From the NCBI RefSeq assembly GCF_003432035.1, contig NZ_QOHO01000029.1:1-64000 (forward strand): a DNA stretch of 64,000 nucleotides, given 5' to 3'. Below are positions 16,980-24,582 of this stretch, one piece after another. The notes below the pieces were generated by a model. The model was not told the origin of the DNA, made no database searches, and saw nothing but the letters and a program-made list of their open reading frames with translations. This stretch comes from Lacrimispora amygdalina. GTDB lineage: Bacteria > Bacillota > Clostridia > Lachnospirales > Lachnospiraceae. Each line of letters starts with the position of its first letter. Position 1 is the stretch's first letter. The position numbers and the translations under genes are program-made.

Positions 16980-17004
16980 AAGGAGCTGCCTATGACAGCT
17001 CCTT
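16980..17004 (-). terminator. probable terminator of the methyltransferase-ABC operon
   Basis: AAGGAGCTG (16980-16988) and CAGCTCCTT (16996-17004) make a perfect 9-bp stem with a seven-base loop immediately after the stop at 17008. The T tract on the minus strand is poor, so strength is uncertain. Confidence 0.55.
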
Positions 17005-17007
17005 ATA

Positions 17008-18708
17008 TTATTGCCGTATACTGATCGCTTCAATCAGATTTTTTGTTTCATTTTCTTTTGGATTTGTAAAAATTTCTCCTGCATTTCCGTGTTCGACTAT
17101 TTTTCCTTTTTTCATTATGTAAACATAATCTGAAATTTTCTGAGCCAGTGCAATATCGTGAGTAATGTAAAGCATCGAAAATCCACTTCTATTCTGGATT
17201 TCCTTTAACAGCCGCATAAGATTCGCTGCACTGGAGGGATCAAGCATGGAGCTGATTTCATCAGCTATTAAAAGTTTTGGTTCCATAACCAGTGCCCTGG
17301 CAACAGCAACCCTCTGCCGCTGTCCTCCGCTTAATGTATGTCCTTTCCGGCTCAGAAAGCCTTCATCATACGGAAGACCGACCTTAAGCAATGCTTCCGT
17401 TACCTGCTCTCTTCGCTCACTTTGGGAACCGCTTTTTATGATATCAAGCCCTTCCTGCACAATCTCCCTGACGGTAAACTGTTCATTGGTAGCTGAAAAA
17501 GGGTCCTGAAAAACAATTTGAATACCATGTTTTTTTCCGGACTCGCTGTTTCCCAAAACAGCTCTGCCCTCAAAACGCACAATCCCAGAATCAGGAAATA
17601 TGATTCCCGAAAGGATCTGAGCCAGAGTAGTCTTTCCGGAACCGGATTTCCCGATTAAAGCGGCAACTTCTCCTGACCGGATGCGTATATTGCAGTCAGA
17701 ACAGACTTTCAATTCACGCTTTCCCGATTTATAGCTTTTATTCAGTCCATTTCCCTCTAACAAAGTAACAATACCTCCCCTCAGACATGCAACTTTCCGT
17801 CCATCGGATCTTACCCTGAGAGGAGGGTTTTCATTCAGGCACTGTTCCACACGCTGGTTACAGCGGCTGTAAAACGGACATTGATTTTCACTGTGAATTA
17901 CAATCTCTCCTGGTATTCCCCACATATCCCGCATAGGCAGAATTGCAGGGGAAGAATAGATCAGTCCTCTGGTATAGGGGTGAAGGGGATCTGACAGAAG
18001 TTCTTTTGTATCCGCTTTTTCTAAAATGTTTCCCATATACATGACAGCCACCGAATCTGCCAGGGCTGAGATCACCGGCAGTTCATGGGAAATGACCAGA
18101 AGAGAGAAACCTTCTTTTTTCTGCATATTCTTTAAGAGGCTGATAATTTCATTTTTAGCCGGAATATCAAGAGCCATTGTCGGCTCATCTGCAATCAGAA
18201 TGTCAGGATTACAGGATAATGCCATTGCTATTAAGACCTTTTGTCTCATTCCACCGGAAAGCTGATGGGGATATGCATCATACCAGAAGGTTTCCAGCCC
18301 CGTTTTCACGAGCATATCGCTGGCTTTTTCCCGGGCATACTCCTTTTGCATGCCGGTATGACAGATAATTGCCTCCGCAATCTGTTCTCCCACAGATATT
18401 ACGGGATTTAAAACATCCAGACCGTTTTGATATACAATAGCAATCCTGTCCCAGCGGACAGACTCCATATCTCTGTCCGAAAGTTCCAGAAGATTCTTAT
18501 TCTCAAACCAGATATTCCCTTTTACTTCTGTCCGCTTATGCAAAAGTCCCATAATTGCCAGCGCTATTGTGGATTTACCGCTCCCTGATTCTCCAATCAA
18601 CCCGACACATTCTCCTTCTTTTAAAGACAGACTGACCTGATGTACTGCATCCTTTCTACTCTCCCGGTCATAACGGACATTTAAATTTTCTATTTTTAAA
18701 ACAGGCAT
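17008..18708 (-). CDS. fused dual ATPase of a peptide/nickel-type ABC transporter (DppD-DppF fusion)
   Basis: Powers import through the two adjacent permeases. The 566-aa protein holds two complete nucleotide-binding domains: Walker A GESGSGKSTIA near 38-48 and GKSGSGKTTLA near 350-360, signatures LSGGMRQKV and LSGGQRQRVAVARAL, and Walker B ILIADEP / LLIADEI. Between them lies the family's oligopeptide-transporter C-terminal piece (DPLHPYTRGLIYSSP) with a cysteine-bearing stretch CPFYSRCNQRVEQC. Such fusions replace the separate DppD and DppF subunits. Last gene of the operon, 19 bases after the DppC-like permease. Confidence 0.92.
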   Translation of the reverse strand: MPVLKIENLNVRYDRESRKDAVHQVSLSLKEGECVGLIGESGSGKSTIALAIMGLLHKRTEVKGNIWFENKNLLELSDRDMESVRWDRIAIVYQNGLDVLNPVISVGEQIAEAIICHTGMQKEYAREKASDMLVKTGLETFWYDAYPHQLSGGMRQKVLIAMALSCNPDILIADEPTMALDIPAKNEIISLLKNMQKKEGFSLLVISHELPVISALADSVAVMYMGNILEKADTKELLSDPLHPYTRGLIYSSPAILPMRDMWGIPGEIVIHSENQCPFYSRCNQRVEQCLNENPPLRVRSDGRKVACLRGGIVTLLEGNGLNKSYKSGKRELKVCSDCNIRIRSGEVAALIGKSGSGKTTLAQILSGIIFPDSGIVRFEGRAVLGNSESGKKHGIQIVFQDPFSATNEQFTVREIVQEGLDIIKSGSQSERREQVTEALLKVGLPYDEGFLSRKGHTLSGGQRQRVAVARALVMEPKLLIADEISSMLDPSSAANLMRLLKEIQNRSGFSMLYITHDIALAQKISDYVYIMKKGKIVEHGNAGEIFTNPKENETKNLIEAISIRQ

Positions 18709-18727
18709 CTCCTACTCCTTATTTTCA

Positions 18728-19561
18728 TCACTTGGTATTCATAATCTTTTCTAAATCTCTCCCTAAAAATGCAAATGACACTACCAGCACAAGTAAAAAT
18801 ACCAAAGGAAACAGTACCCACCATTTCCAGCTCTCCACAAAAAATATCCCCGGAAAGTTAATGGAACGGTTTAAAATAACTCCCCAGCTTTTTGAAACAG
18901 GATCCCCTAAACCCAAAAAGGAAAGCCCTGCTTCAGCAACAATGGCATGTCCAACAATCCGGATCATGCTGACAAGAATAAGGGGGTACAAACCAGGAAT
19001 GAAATGCTTCATCAGCAAATGAAAAAAGCCAGCCCCATAACTCCTCGCTGCCGCTACGTATGCCTCTTTTCCCATGGAAAGCATCCTGGATCGTACAATA
19101 CGGGCAGGTCCTGCCCATGACATAAATCCAATTACCAGAATTATATTTCTGGTGCTGGATCCGAAAAATGCCCCCAGAACAATTAAAAGCGGCATCTGGG
19201 GCATGGTCATGACAACATCACAAAGCCCCATAACCAGCTTATCCTTCCAGCCTCTGTAATACCCCGCAAGAATGCCAAGAATACTGCCGCCTAAGCCTGC
19301 AAGCAGAGCAGAACTTATTCCTACCAGAAGGCTCACACCTGCCCCATGGCCAATCTGCGCTGCAATATCAATTCCCAAATCATCGGTTCCCATCATATGT
19401 CTCAACCCTGGAGCTTCCAAAGATGATCCACTGGGCTGACGATACGTCTCACTGCCAAAAAGGTGGTATCCCACTGTAAAGCTTACAATTAAAAGAAGCA
19501 GTACAATGCTCACCTTTCCAGAACCGGATAAGGATTTCCATATTTTTGTCTGTCTGATCAC
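18728..19561 (-). CDS. ABC transporter permease, DppC/NikC type
   Basis: Second membrane subunit of the importer. The 277-aa protein has an N-terminal TM helix, a short extracellular region with HMMGTDDLGIDIAAQIGHGAGVSLLVG (the usual GTDxxGRDxxSR-type motif, here altered), and a membrane domain with the ATPase-contact EAA loop EAYVAAARSYGAGFFHLLMKHFIPG near residues 165-190. The start is GTG, three bases after the stop of the DppB-like gene. Confidence 0.9.
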   Translation of the reverse strand: MIRQTKIWKSLSGSGKVSIVLLLLIVSFTVGYHLFGSETYRQPSGSSLEAPGLRHMMGTDDLGIDIAAQIGHGAGVSLLVGISSALLAGLGGSILGILAGYYRGWKDKLVMGLCDVVMTMPQMPLLIVLGAFFGSSTRNIILVIGFMSWAGPARIVRSRMLSMGKEAYVAAARSYGAGFFHLLMKHFIPGLYPLILVSMIRIVGHAIVAEAGLSFLGLGDPVSKSWGVILNRSINFPGIFFVESWKWWVLFPLVFLLVLVVSFAFLGRDLEKIMNTK

Positions 19562-19564
19562 CCA

Positions 19565-20521
19565 CTACACCATCCTTGGATCCATTTTTTTTAGCATAAA
19601 TTCTGCAAGCCCATTCATAATCAGTACTGTTGCGGACATAATCAGGAATATCCCCTGCATCAGTACATAGTCACGATTTACAACTGCTTCCCGCATCAGA
19701 CTGCCTGCTCCCGGATAGGAAAATACATTTTCCACCAATACTGCCTGTCCCACCATGGCTCCGAGACTCATGAAAAACTGCGTAACAACTGGCGGAAGAG
19801 AGTTTTTAAGACCATGCTTTAATATCACAGTATGTTTTTTTAAACCTTTGCCTTTTGCTGTCCGTATGTAATCCTTGGACAGGACATTTAACATGCTGCT
19901 ACGGGATAGAAGATAAAAACTCCCCAGCCGGCTGAGAGATAATGTGAGTACAGGCAGTACCATATGATGAATTATATCTTTTACCTGTTCCAAAGGGGTG
20001 CTATAGGAAGCAAATACCGTCTCTCCTCCTGACATGGGAAACCATTTCAAATTCGCCCCAAGGTAAAACAGCAAAAAGATACCAATTAAAAATCCCGGTA
20101 TTTCAGAAAGTACCATCATAAAGAAATAGACACACCGGTCAAGAAAACTGTCCCGATGCCAGGCGCAGATGGTACCAAGCATCGTTCCAAAAACGCTGCT
20201 GAGCACCAAGGCTGAGATAACAATCAGCAGTGTCCACGGAATTCTCGCCGCGATCATATCAGTCACTTTTTCATGATAAAAGATGCTGTACCCTAAATCT
20301 CCTTTTACAATTCCCGTTAAATACCGGATCAACTGTTCATGCAGAGGTTTATCCAGTCCGTAATATTCCTCGTAAACTTTAATCTGCTGACTGGAGTATA
20401 CAGGAGCAGTGTTCCCGTCCTCTACTGACAGGTAGAGGAACGGGTCTCCAGGCATCAGCCTGGGAAGAAAAAAATTCAAGACTATAATTACTCCAATTAC
20501 AGCAATATTACTTTTCTTCAT
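19565..20521 (-). CDS. ABC transporter permease, DppB/NikB type
   Basis: First membrane subunit of the importer. The 318-aa protein has the family opening (N-terminal TM then RLMPGDPF), the YGLDKPLHEQLIRYLTGIVKGDLGYSI region, six hydrophobic segments, and the EAA loop KDYIRTAKGKGLKKHTVILKHGLKNSL near residues 217-243. It begins two bases after the solute-binding-protein stop and ends three bases before the next permease, so translation is coupled along the operon. Confidence 0.92.
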   Translation of the reverse strand: MKKSNIAVIGVIIVLNFFLPRLMPGDPFLYLSVEDGNTAPVYSSQQIKVYEEYYGLDKPLHEQLIRYLTGIVKGDLGYSIFYHEKVTDMIAARIPWTLLIVISALVLSSVFGTMLGTICAWHRDSFLDRCVYFFMMVLSEIPGFLIGIFLLFYLGANLKWFPMSGGETVFASYSTPLEQVKDIIHHMVLPVLTLSLSRLGSFYLLSRSSMLNVLSKDYIRTAKGKGLKKHTVILKHGLKNSLPPVVTQFFMSLGAMVGQAVLVENVFSYPGAGSLMREAVVNRDYVLMQGIFLIMSATVLIMNGLAEFMLKKMDPRMV

Positions 20522-20523
20522 TT

Positions 20524-22113
20524 TTATTCCCTAATCAGGTAGGACAGCTTGTTATGATCACATTTGCTGTGATCATAGCGAAACATCCAGCCATTATAAT
20601 CATCACTTCTGTAAACATAGTTATCAGTAGTACCGTAAAGCATGATCATGGGAACTTCCTCTGCAATCTTCTCCTGCAGCTGACCGAGAAGATCCTTCCG
20701 GAGTGATTCATCGGTTTGCACCGACTGTCTGGCTGCCAGATCCTCAATTGCCTCATCAGACCAGCCTTTTATTGTTACAGAGCCACTTCCATAAACAGTT
20801 CTGATGTAATCGGGATCACCGCCCATACCTCCGGAGTTGACTAACAGAAGCTGATAATCACCTGTTTGAAGTGCCTGATCCCTTGTTTTGGATTCCGCAC
20901 TCTGAATGGTAACCGTAATACCGATTTTTTCCAGTGAGAGTTTTATAAGCTCAGCTGTTTTTAACCCCTCCTGAGAGTTATCTGTTAACAGCTGGAAACT
21001 GTATGTATGCCCGCCAAGAAGCTCTTTTGCTTTATTGACATCGTAGTTATATTGCTGAATCCGGGGATTATACCACTGGCTATATACCGGAATATAACCC
21101 ATACTGCTTACACTACCTGCACCTCTGGCCACTTTTTCAACCAGCTCCTGTCTGTCAATTCCATATGCCATCGCCTGTCTTATATTCTTATCCTTTAACA
21201 GGGGCTCTGTCTCCATATTTATCATCAGACGGTAACTGTGATAGGAGGGACTGGATTTTAAGGTATATGCTTTGCCATTTTCATATCTTGCCAGAAGATC
21301 AGCAGAAGCATTGATTAAATCAATCTCTCTGTTTTCAAATGCCAGTACACGGTCGCTCACAGGAACCCATTCAATTGCCTCAGCAGCGGGCTTTAATCCC
21401 CAGTAATCGTTAAATGCCAGATAACGGTAAGCACCTTGCTCCGGATTATAAGATTCAAGCCGGTAAGGACCGCTTCCCACTGCTGCATCATCCCCGTCAT
21501 AAGCTGCAGGATCCTGAACACCGGACCAGATGTGCTTAGGCAAAATGCGAACGGACCCGGCTTTTTCCAGAAACGTAAGATCAAAATGGGAAAATGTCAC
21601 CTGCAGCGTCTGATCATTCAGTGCTTTTGCCTCTGTCACAATATACTCCCCGTCAACCAGCAGATCATTGGATACCGGAGGATGGTCTTTATAATAGGAA
21701 AAAGTAAATGCGGCATCTTCGGCAGTCAGCGGTTTACCGTCGTGCCATTTTGCATTATTTTGAAGATGAAACGTATAGACAGTTCCATCCCCGCTGGTCT
21801 CCCAGCTTTTTGCCAGCCAGGGTATCAGCCCCTTTTCATCCTTTTCCAAAAGAGAATCATAAAGAAGCTGCATTTTTGCAATTCCAGGTCCCCGGGATGT
21901 ATGTCTGAACGGATTGGGATATCCGGTATCTCCTCCCTCAAGGTGAATCACACGGTGCGTATCTCCCTGTTCAGAGGCTGATTCTGTTAAAGTACTTTTG
22001 TCCGTTTCTTTTATTGCTGCAGCGTTCTGGCTGCAGCCGGTTAGCGCAATAGAAAGCAGCATAATTCCTGCTGCTGTCAGTAAAGTATTTTTTATATTAA
22101 GCCTTTTTTTCAT
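20524..22113 (-). CDS. extracellular solute-binding lipoprotein, SBP family 5
   Basis: Captures the ligand outside the membrane for the DppBC-type permease. The 529-aa protein begins with a lipoprotein signal (LLSIALTGC, lipidated Cys27) and has the family-5 block FHLQNNAKWHDGKPLTAEDAAFTFSYY near 110-140 plus NIRQAMAYGIDRQELVEKVARGAG. The start at 22113 is chosen because GGAGAG precedes it; an upstream codon in the same frame overlaps the methyltransferase gene. Family 5 proteins bind peptides, opines, nickel or nickel-chelates; the residues seen do not settle which. Gene context (methyltransferase, ArsR) favours a metal or metallophore. Confidence 0.9.
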   Translation of the reverse strand: MKKRLNIKNTLLTAAGIMLLSIALTGCSQNAAAIKETDKSTLTESASEQGDTHRVIHLEGGDTGYPNPFRHTSRGPGIAKMQLLYDSLLEKDEKGLIPWLAKSWETSGDGTVYTFHLQNNAKWHDGKPLTAEDAAFTFSYYKDHPPVSNDLLVDGEYIVTEAKALNDQTLQVTFSHFDLTFLEKAGSVRILPKHIWSGVQDPAAYDGDDAAVGSGPYRLESYNPEQGAYRYLAFNDYWGLKPAAEAIEWVPVSDRVLAFENREIDLINASADLLARYENGKAYTLKSSPSYHSYRLMINMETEPLLKDKNIRQAMAYGIDRQELVEKVARGAGSVSSMGYIPVYSQWYNPRIQQYNYDVNKAKELLGGHTYSFQLLTDNSQEGLKTAELIKLSLEKIGITVTIQSAESKTRDQALQTGDYQLLLVNSGGMGGDPDYIRTVYGSGSVTIKGWSDEAIEDLAARQSVQTDESLRKDLLGQLQEKIAEEVPMIMLYGTTDNYVYRSDDYNGWMFRYDHSKCDHNKLSYLIRE

Positions 22114-22127
22114 TTTCTCTCCGTTAT

Positions 22128-22946
22128 TTAAGCCTGAACCTTCCACAAGATTAAAGCGGTTGTCTTCTGCCTTTTAATTTTTAGTTTCGTTTCAGATTCC
22201 AGCGGTTTTAAAAATTCCTCCACTGTTTTACCGATATTTTCCAGCTGTTCCCGGTATTGCAGACCATATTTTTTTACTGCATCTGCATAATCCAGCTCCA
22301 GGTCCTCATTTAGATGTAGATATGTGATTTCCGGATTGTATCCATCAAGCCACAAAAGATTGAAAATTGCCTGAACTGACTGCCGGTCATTATGAGGACC
22401 GCTGTTTCTTTTTACTGATAAGACCTGATCCAGATACTGGGATGCAGAATCTGTATCTTTTATAAACTGATTTAACAGGCAGTATTTCCCAGAAGCCAGA
22501 CTCATATTTTCAAATCCTCTTTTATTTCTTATTGCAGGACACATGGAGGCAAATACAAGATCAAATTTCTTCTCCCAGCCCAATGCTTGGATATCTGCAC
22601 CGCTCCATTCCAGCTTTCGGCATTCAAGATTGTGAAGCCCTGCCTCAAATGCATTCTTTTCTGTTAAAGCGAGCATGTTGGATGATATGTCCGTGACCGT
22701 AACATGACGTGTATTTTCAGCAAATGGAATCGCATAGCGTCCGCTTCCCCCTCCCACATCAAGTATTTCTGACCCTGGAAATATCCCCTTCTCCTTCAAC
22801 AGTGTCAAAATACCGCTTATGAAACCCGTTTTTTCTTTTTGCTGATTCTGGTTAAACTCCTGTGCTCTGTTATCCCAGAACGCCTCTACCATACCATAAT
22901 CCTCAGGTTCTGACTTCAGCATTTTTTCGTACAGTTCCTTTTCCAT
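22128..22946 (-). CDS. class I SAM-dependent methyltransferase at the head of an ABC importer operon
   Basis: A 272-aa cytoplasmic enzyme with SAM-binding motif I ILDVGGGSGRYAIPFA near residues 61-76, an acidic end of beta-2 (VTVTDISSNML), and motif IV-like FDLVFASMCPAIRN near 128-141. Residues 1-50 form a helical cap. The substrate is unknown. It is first in a five-gene operon with a family-5 binding protein and ABC importer, and sits opposite an ArsR-type regulator; methylation of an imported or exported small chelator is one idea. A GGAG ribosome binding site (AAAGGAGAATCA) precedes the ATG. Confidence 0.85.
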   Translation of the reverse strand: MEKELYEKMLKSEPEDYGMVEAFWDNRAQEFNQNQQKEKTGFISGILTLLKEKGIFPGSEILDVGGGSGRYAIPFAENTRHVTVTDISSNMLALTEKNAFEAGLHNLECRKLEWSGADIQALGWEKKFDLVFASMCPAIRNKRGFENMSLASGKYCLLNQFIKDTDSASQYLDQVLSVKRNSGPHNDRQSVQAIFNLLWLDGYNPEITYLHLNEDLELDYADAVKKYGLQYREQLENIGKTVEEFLKPLESETKLKIKRQKTTALILWKVQA

Positions 22947-23009
22947 TGATTCTCCTTTCCAAACTTGTGAGATGGTTTTAGTTAGTTTTTACTAACCACA
23001 CTTTAAAAT

Positions 23010-23034
23010 TTTTCTGCCATTCACTGGCAGAAAA
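23010..23034. promoter_or_regulatory. 10-bp inverted repeat at the 5' end of the methyltransferase-ABC mRNA
   Basis: TTTTCTGCCA (23010-23019) and TGGCAGAAAA (23025-23034) are perfect arms with loop TTCAC, just downstream of the expected minus-strand transcription start. It may be a regulator site or an mRNA-stabilising hairpin. A second repeat, GTTAGT-TTTT-ACTAAC (22981-22996), lies further into the leader. Confidence 0.55.
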
Positions 23035-23042
23035 CTAAATAA

Positions 23043-23071
23043 AATATATCAGGATTTTTATTAAATGTCAA
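23043..23071 (-). promoter_or_regulatory. promoter of the methyltransferase-ABC operon
   Basis: Minus-strand TTGACA (23066-23071), 17-base spacer, TATATT (23043-23048): a strong sigma-A promoter whose -35 abuts the palindrome at 23073-23086. Confidence 0.75.
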
Positions 23072-23072
23072 C

Positions 23073-23086
23073 CTTAATTAATTAAG
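23073..23086. promoter_or_regulatory. perfect 14-bp palindrome between the two divergent promoters
   Basis: CTTAATTAATTAAG is a perfect palindrome immediately upstream of the operon -35 and about 40 bases upstream of the regulator's -35. AT-rich palindromes in such places are typical ArsR/SmtB-family sites; assignment here is inference. Confidence 0.5.
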
Positions 23087-23126
23087 CGTTTGATTATTTA
23101 ATTTTTATGTCTTTATAGATGTTAAC

Positions 23127-23155
23127 TTGACATAAAACAAATGGGGTTGTATTCT
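23127..23155 (+). promoter_or_regulatory. promoter of the ArsR-type regulator gene
   Basis: TTGACA (23127-23132), 17-base spacer, TATTCT (23150-23155), about 50 bases upstream of the ATG. Confidence 0.7.
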
Positions 23156-23208
23156 ATTCAAAGCACATTATTTCAATATTTTAAGCAAATACGAGGGGAA
23201 ATAAAAAG

Positions 23209-23583
23209 ATGGATAATCTTTTAAATATTATGAAAGCCTTATCTGATGAAAACAGGCTTACAATCATAGAATTATTAATGAAGTACGATTTTTGCGTGGG
23301 AGCACTTTCCAGAAAGCTGGAAATTTCAGAAGCTGCCGTATCCCAGCATCTGAAAATACTGCGAAATGCAGGTATCGTGGCAGGAGAAAAGCGGGGTTAT
23401 TACACTCATTACGATGTAAACCGGCAGCTTATTGAAGCTGCCGGGCAAGCTCTGTGTGCGATGGCGGAAAAGAAAGAACCAAGAAAAGGATGCCGCCAGC
23501 ATCTTACAGGGAATCATCATTATTGCTCCAATAAACTGCCTGCCTCAGCAAAAAAAGAACCGCTCACATCTTCCCCGGATTAA
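23209..23583 (+). CDS. ArsR/SmtB family regulator with Cys/His-rich C-terminal tail
   Basis: A 124-aa winged-helix regulator. Residues 1-85 show the ArsR fold: IMKALSDENRLTIIELLM, then GALSRKLEISEAAVSQHLKILRNAGIVAGEKRGYYTHYDV (recognition helix and wing). Cys and His cluster in the tail, KGCRQHLTGNHHYC near residues 96-110, a plausible metal site outside the core. In this family loss of DNA binding on metal capture derepresses neighbours. It is divergent from the methyltransferase-ABC operon, which is the obvious target. Its 3' end overlaps the convergent hydrolase gene by 20 bases. Confidence 0.9.
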   Translation: MDNLLNIMKALSDENRLTIIELLMKYDFCVGALSRKLEISEAAVSQHLKILRNAGIVAGEKRGYYTHYDVNRQLIEAAGQALCAMAEKKEPRKGCRQHLTGNHHYCSNKLPASAKKEPLTSSPD

Positions 23584-24529
23584 CTGTCTGCATGACACCT
23601 GTATTGCTTTCAAACAGACCAGCCATACACACCTGAAGGCTGTCATACGTTTTAAAATAATATTCACATGAAGCTGTATTTATAAATGCCGTATACTTTG
23701 TATAATCATAAGAACCCCGGCTTGTCATGACTGCTCCTTTTGGTATGGTCACACCTTCCATGATGTGGAAGCAGGAAACTACCGCTTCCTTCCGATTCCG
23801 GGGAACCGGAAGAAATGATTTTAAATACGCGGTCCGTACAAAACGGTCCGGAGAAGTATAGCCTCCGGGAAGCGCTCTGGTTCCGCCTGCCTGACCGAAC
23901 GGAGTGAGCTTTATACCACTCCAGAACGCTTCTTCTTCCTGCTCAGGACTGGCCCCCATATAATTTCGTAAATTCGTCATATGCCAGGGAAGATCAGGAC
24001 TGTTTGCCAGAACGCCAAGGGGATTATCAAAGATAATCATACCTGACTCTGTCTGTTCAATTACAACACAATCACCGGTCCGGTCAGCTGCAATCCAGTG
24101 AAGAGGTGCTGCTGAACCGGTGACCGGATCTTCCATGCCGACTATGGCTACCTGCTTTGCCACGCTCTTTAATTCCTGGACGGAAGCACATTTTCCTAAT
24201 ATATAATGAAGAAATTCAAAGGATGCAACCGGAGTCCGTCCCTTAGCATTTACCCTGTCTTCATATTTTGCGTACCCTGCAAAATAAAGAGCTGCTGCTG
24301 CGAACCCTCTTTCATTTACTCCGTCAAAAAATCCCAGAAGACCTTCCGTCTCCTGTCCAATTCCGATAAAGCCGTAATCATCATCCATCCGGGTCCCGGT
24401 CAGAGCATTCACCCAAGGATAGTTTTTTGGAACTATAAAAATATGGGGATCTATTTCAAATGAAAAATCCATATTTCTCCCGAAAAATAATTCATTCTCT
24501 TTCGTTACCAGTGTCATAGCCGTACACAT
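23564..24529 (-). CDS. linear amide C-N hydrolase (penicillin V acylase / bile salt hydrolase family)
   Basis: N-terminal-nucleophile hydrolase cleaving an amide bond. After Met removal Cys2 is the nucleophile; Arg18 and Asp21 (GRNMDF) and Asn176 (LANSP) with the Arg pair of PDRFVR near 229-232 complete the known catalytic set. At position 82, where bile salt hydrolases usually have Asn and penicillin V acylases Tyr, this protein has Tyr, so the acylase side is favoured; substrates may be N-acyl homoserine lactones, N-acyl amino acids or penicillin V. Length (321 aa) is normal and there is no signal peptide. It is downstream of the DUF255 gene (53-base gap) and convergent with the ArsR gene. 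Confidence 0.88.
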   Translation of the reverse strand: MCTAMTLVTKENELFFGRNMDFSFEIDPHIFIVPKNYPWVNALTGTRMDDDYGFIGIGQETEGLLGFFDGVNERGFAAAALYFAGYAKYEDRVNAKGRTPVASFEFLHYILGKCASVQELKSVAKQVAIVGMEDPVTGSAAPLHWIAADRTGDCVVIEQTESGMIIFDNPLGVLANSPDLPWHMTNLRNYMGASPEQEEEAFWSGIKLTPFGQAGGTRALPGGYTSPDRFVRTAYLKSFLPVPRNRKEAVVSCFHIMEGVTIPKGAVMTSRGSYDYTKYTAFINTASCEYYFKTYDSLQVCMAGLFESNTGVMQTVNPGKM

Positions 24530-24582
24530 AGTTACACCTCTGGTATTGATTATTTAATTATATATATGGCGCCTTCCATGAT

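Noticed and set aside
21436-21981. 181-codon open frame opposite the solute-binding protein gene
   Set aside because: Antisense shadow of a clear family-5 binding protein; Cys/Pro-rich random-looking composition.
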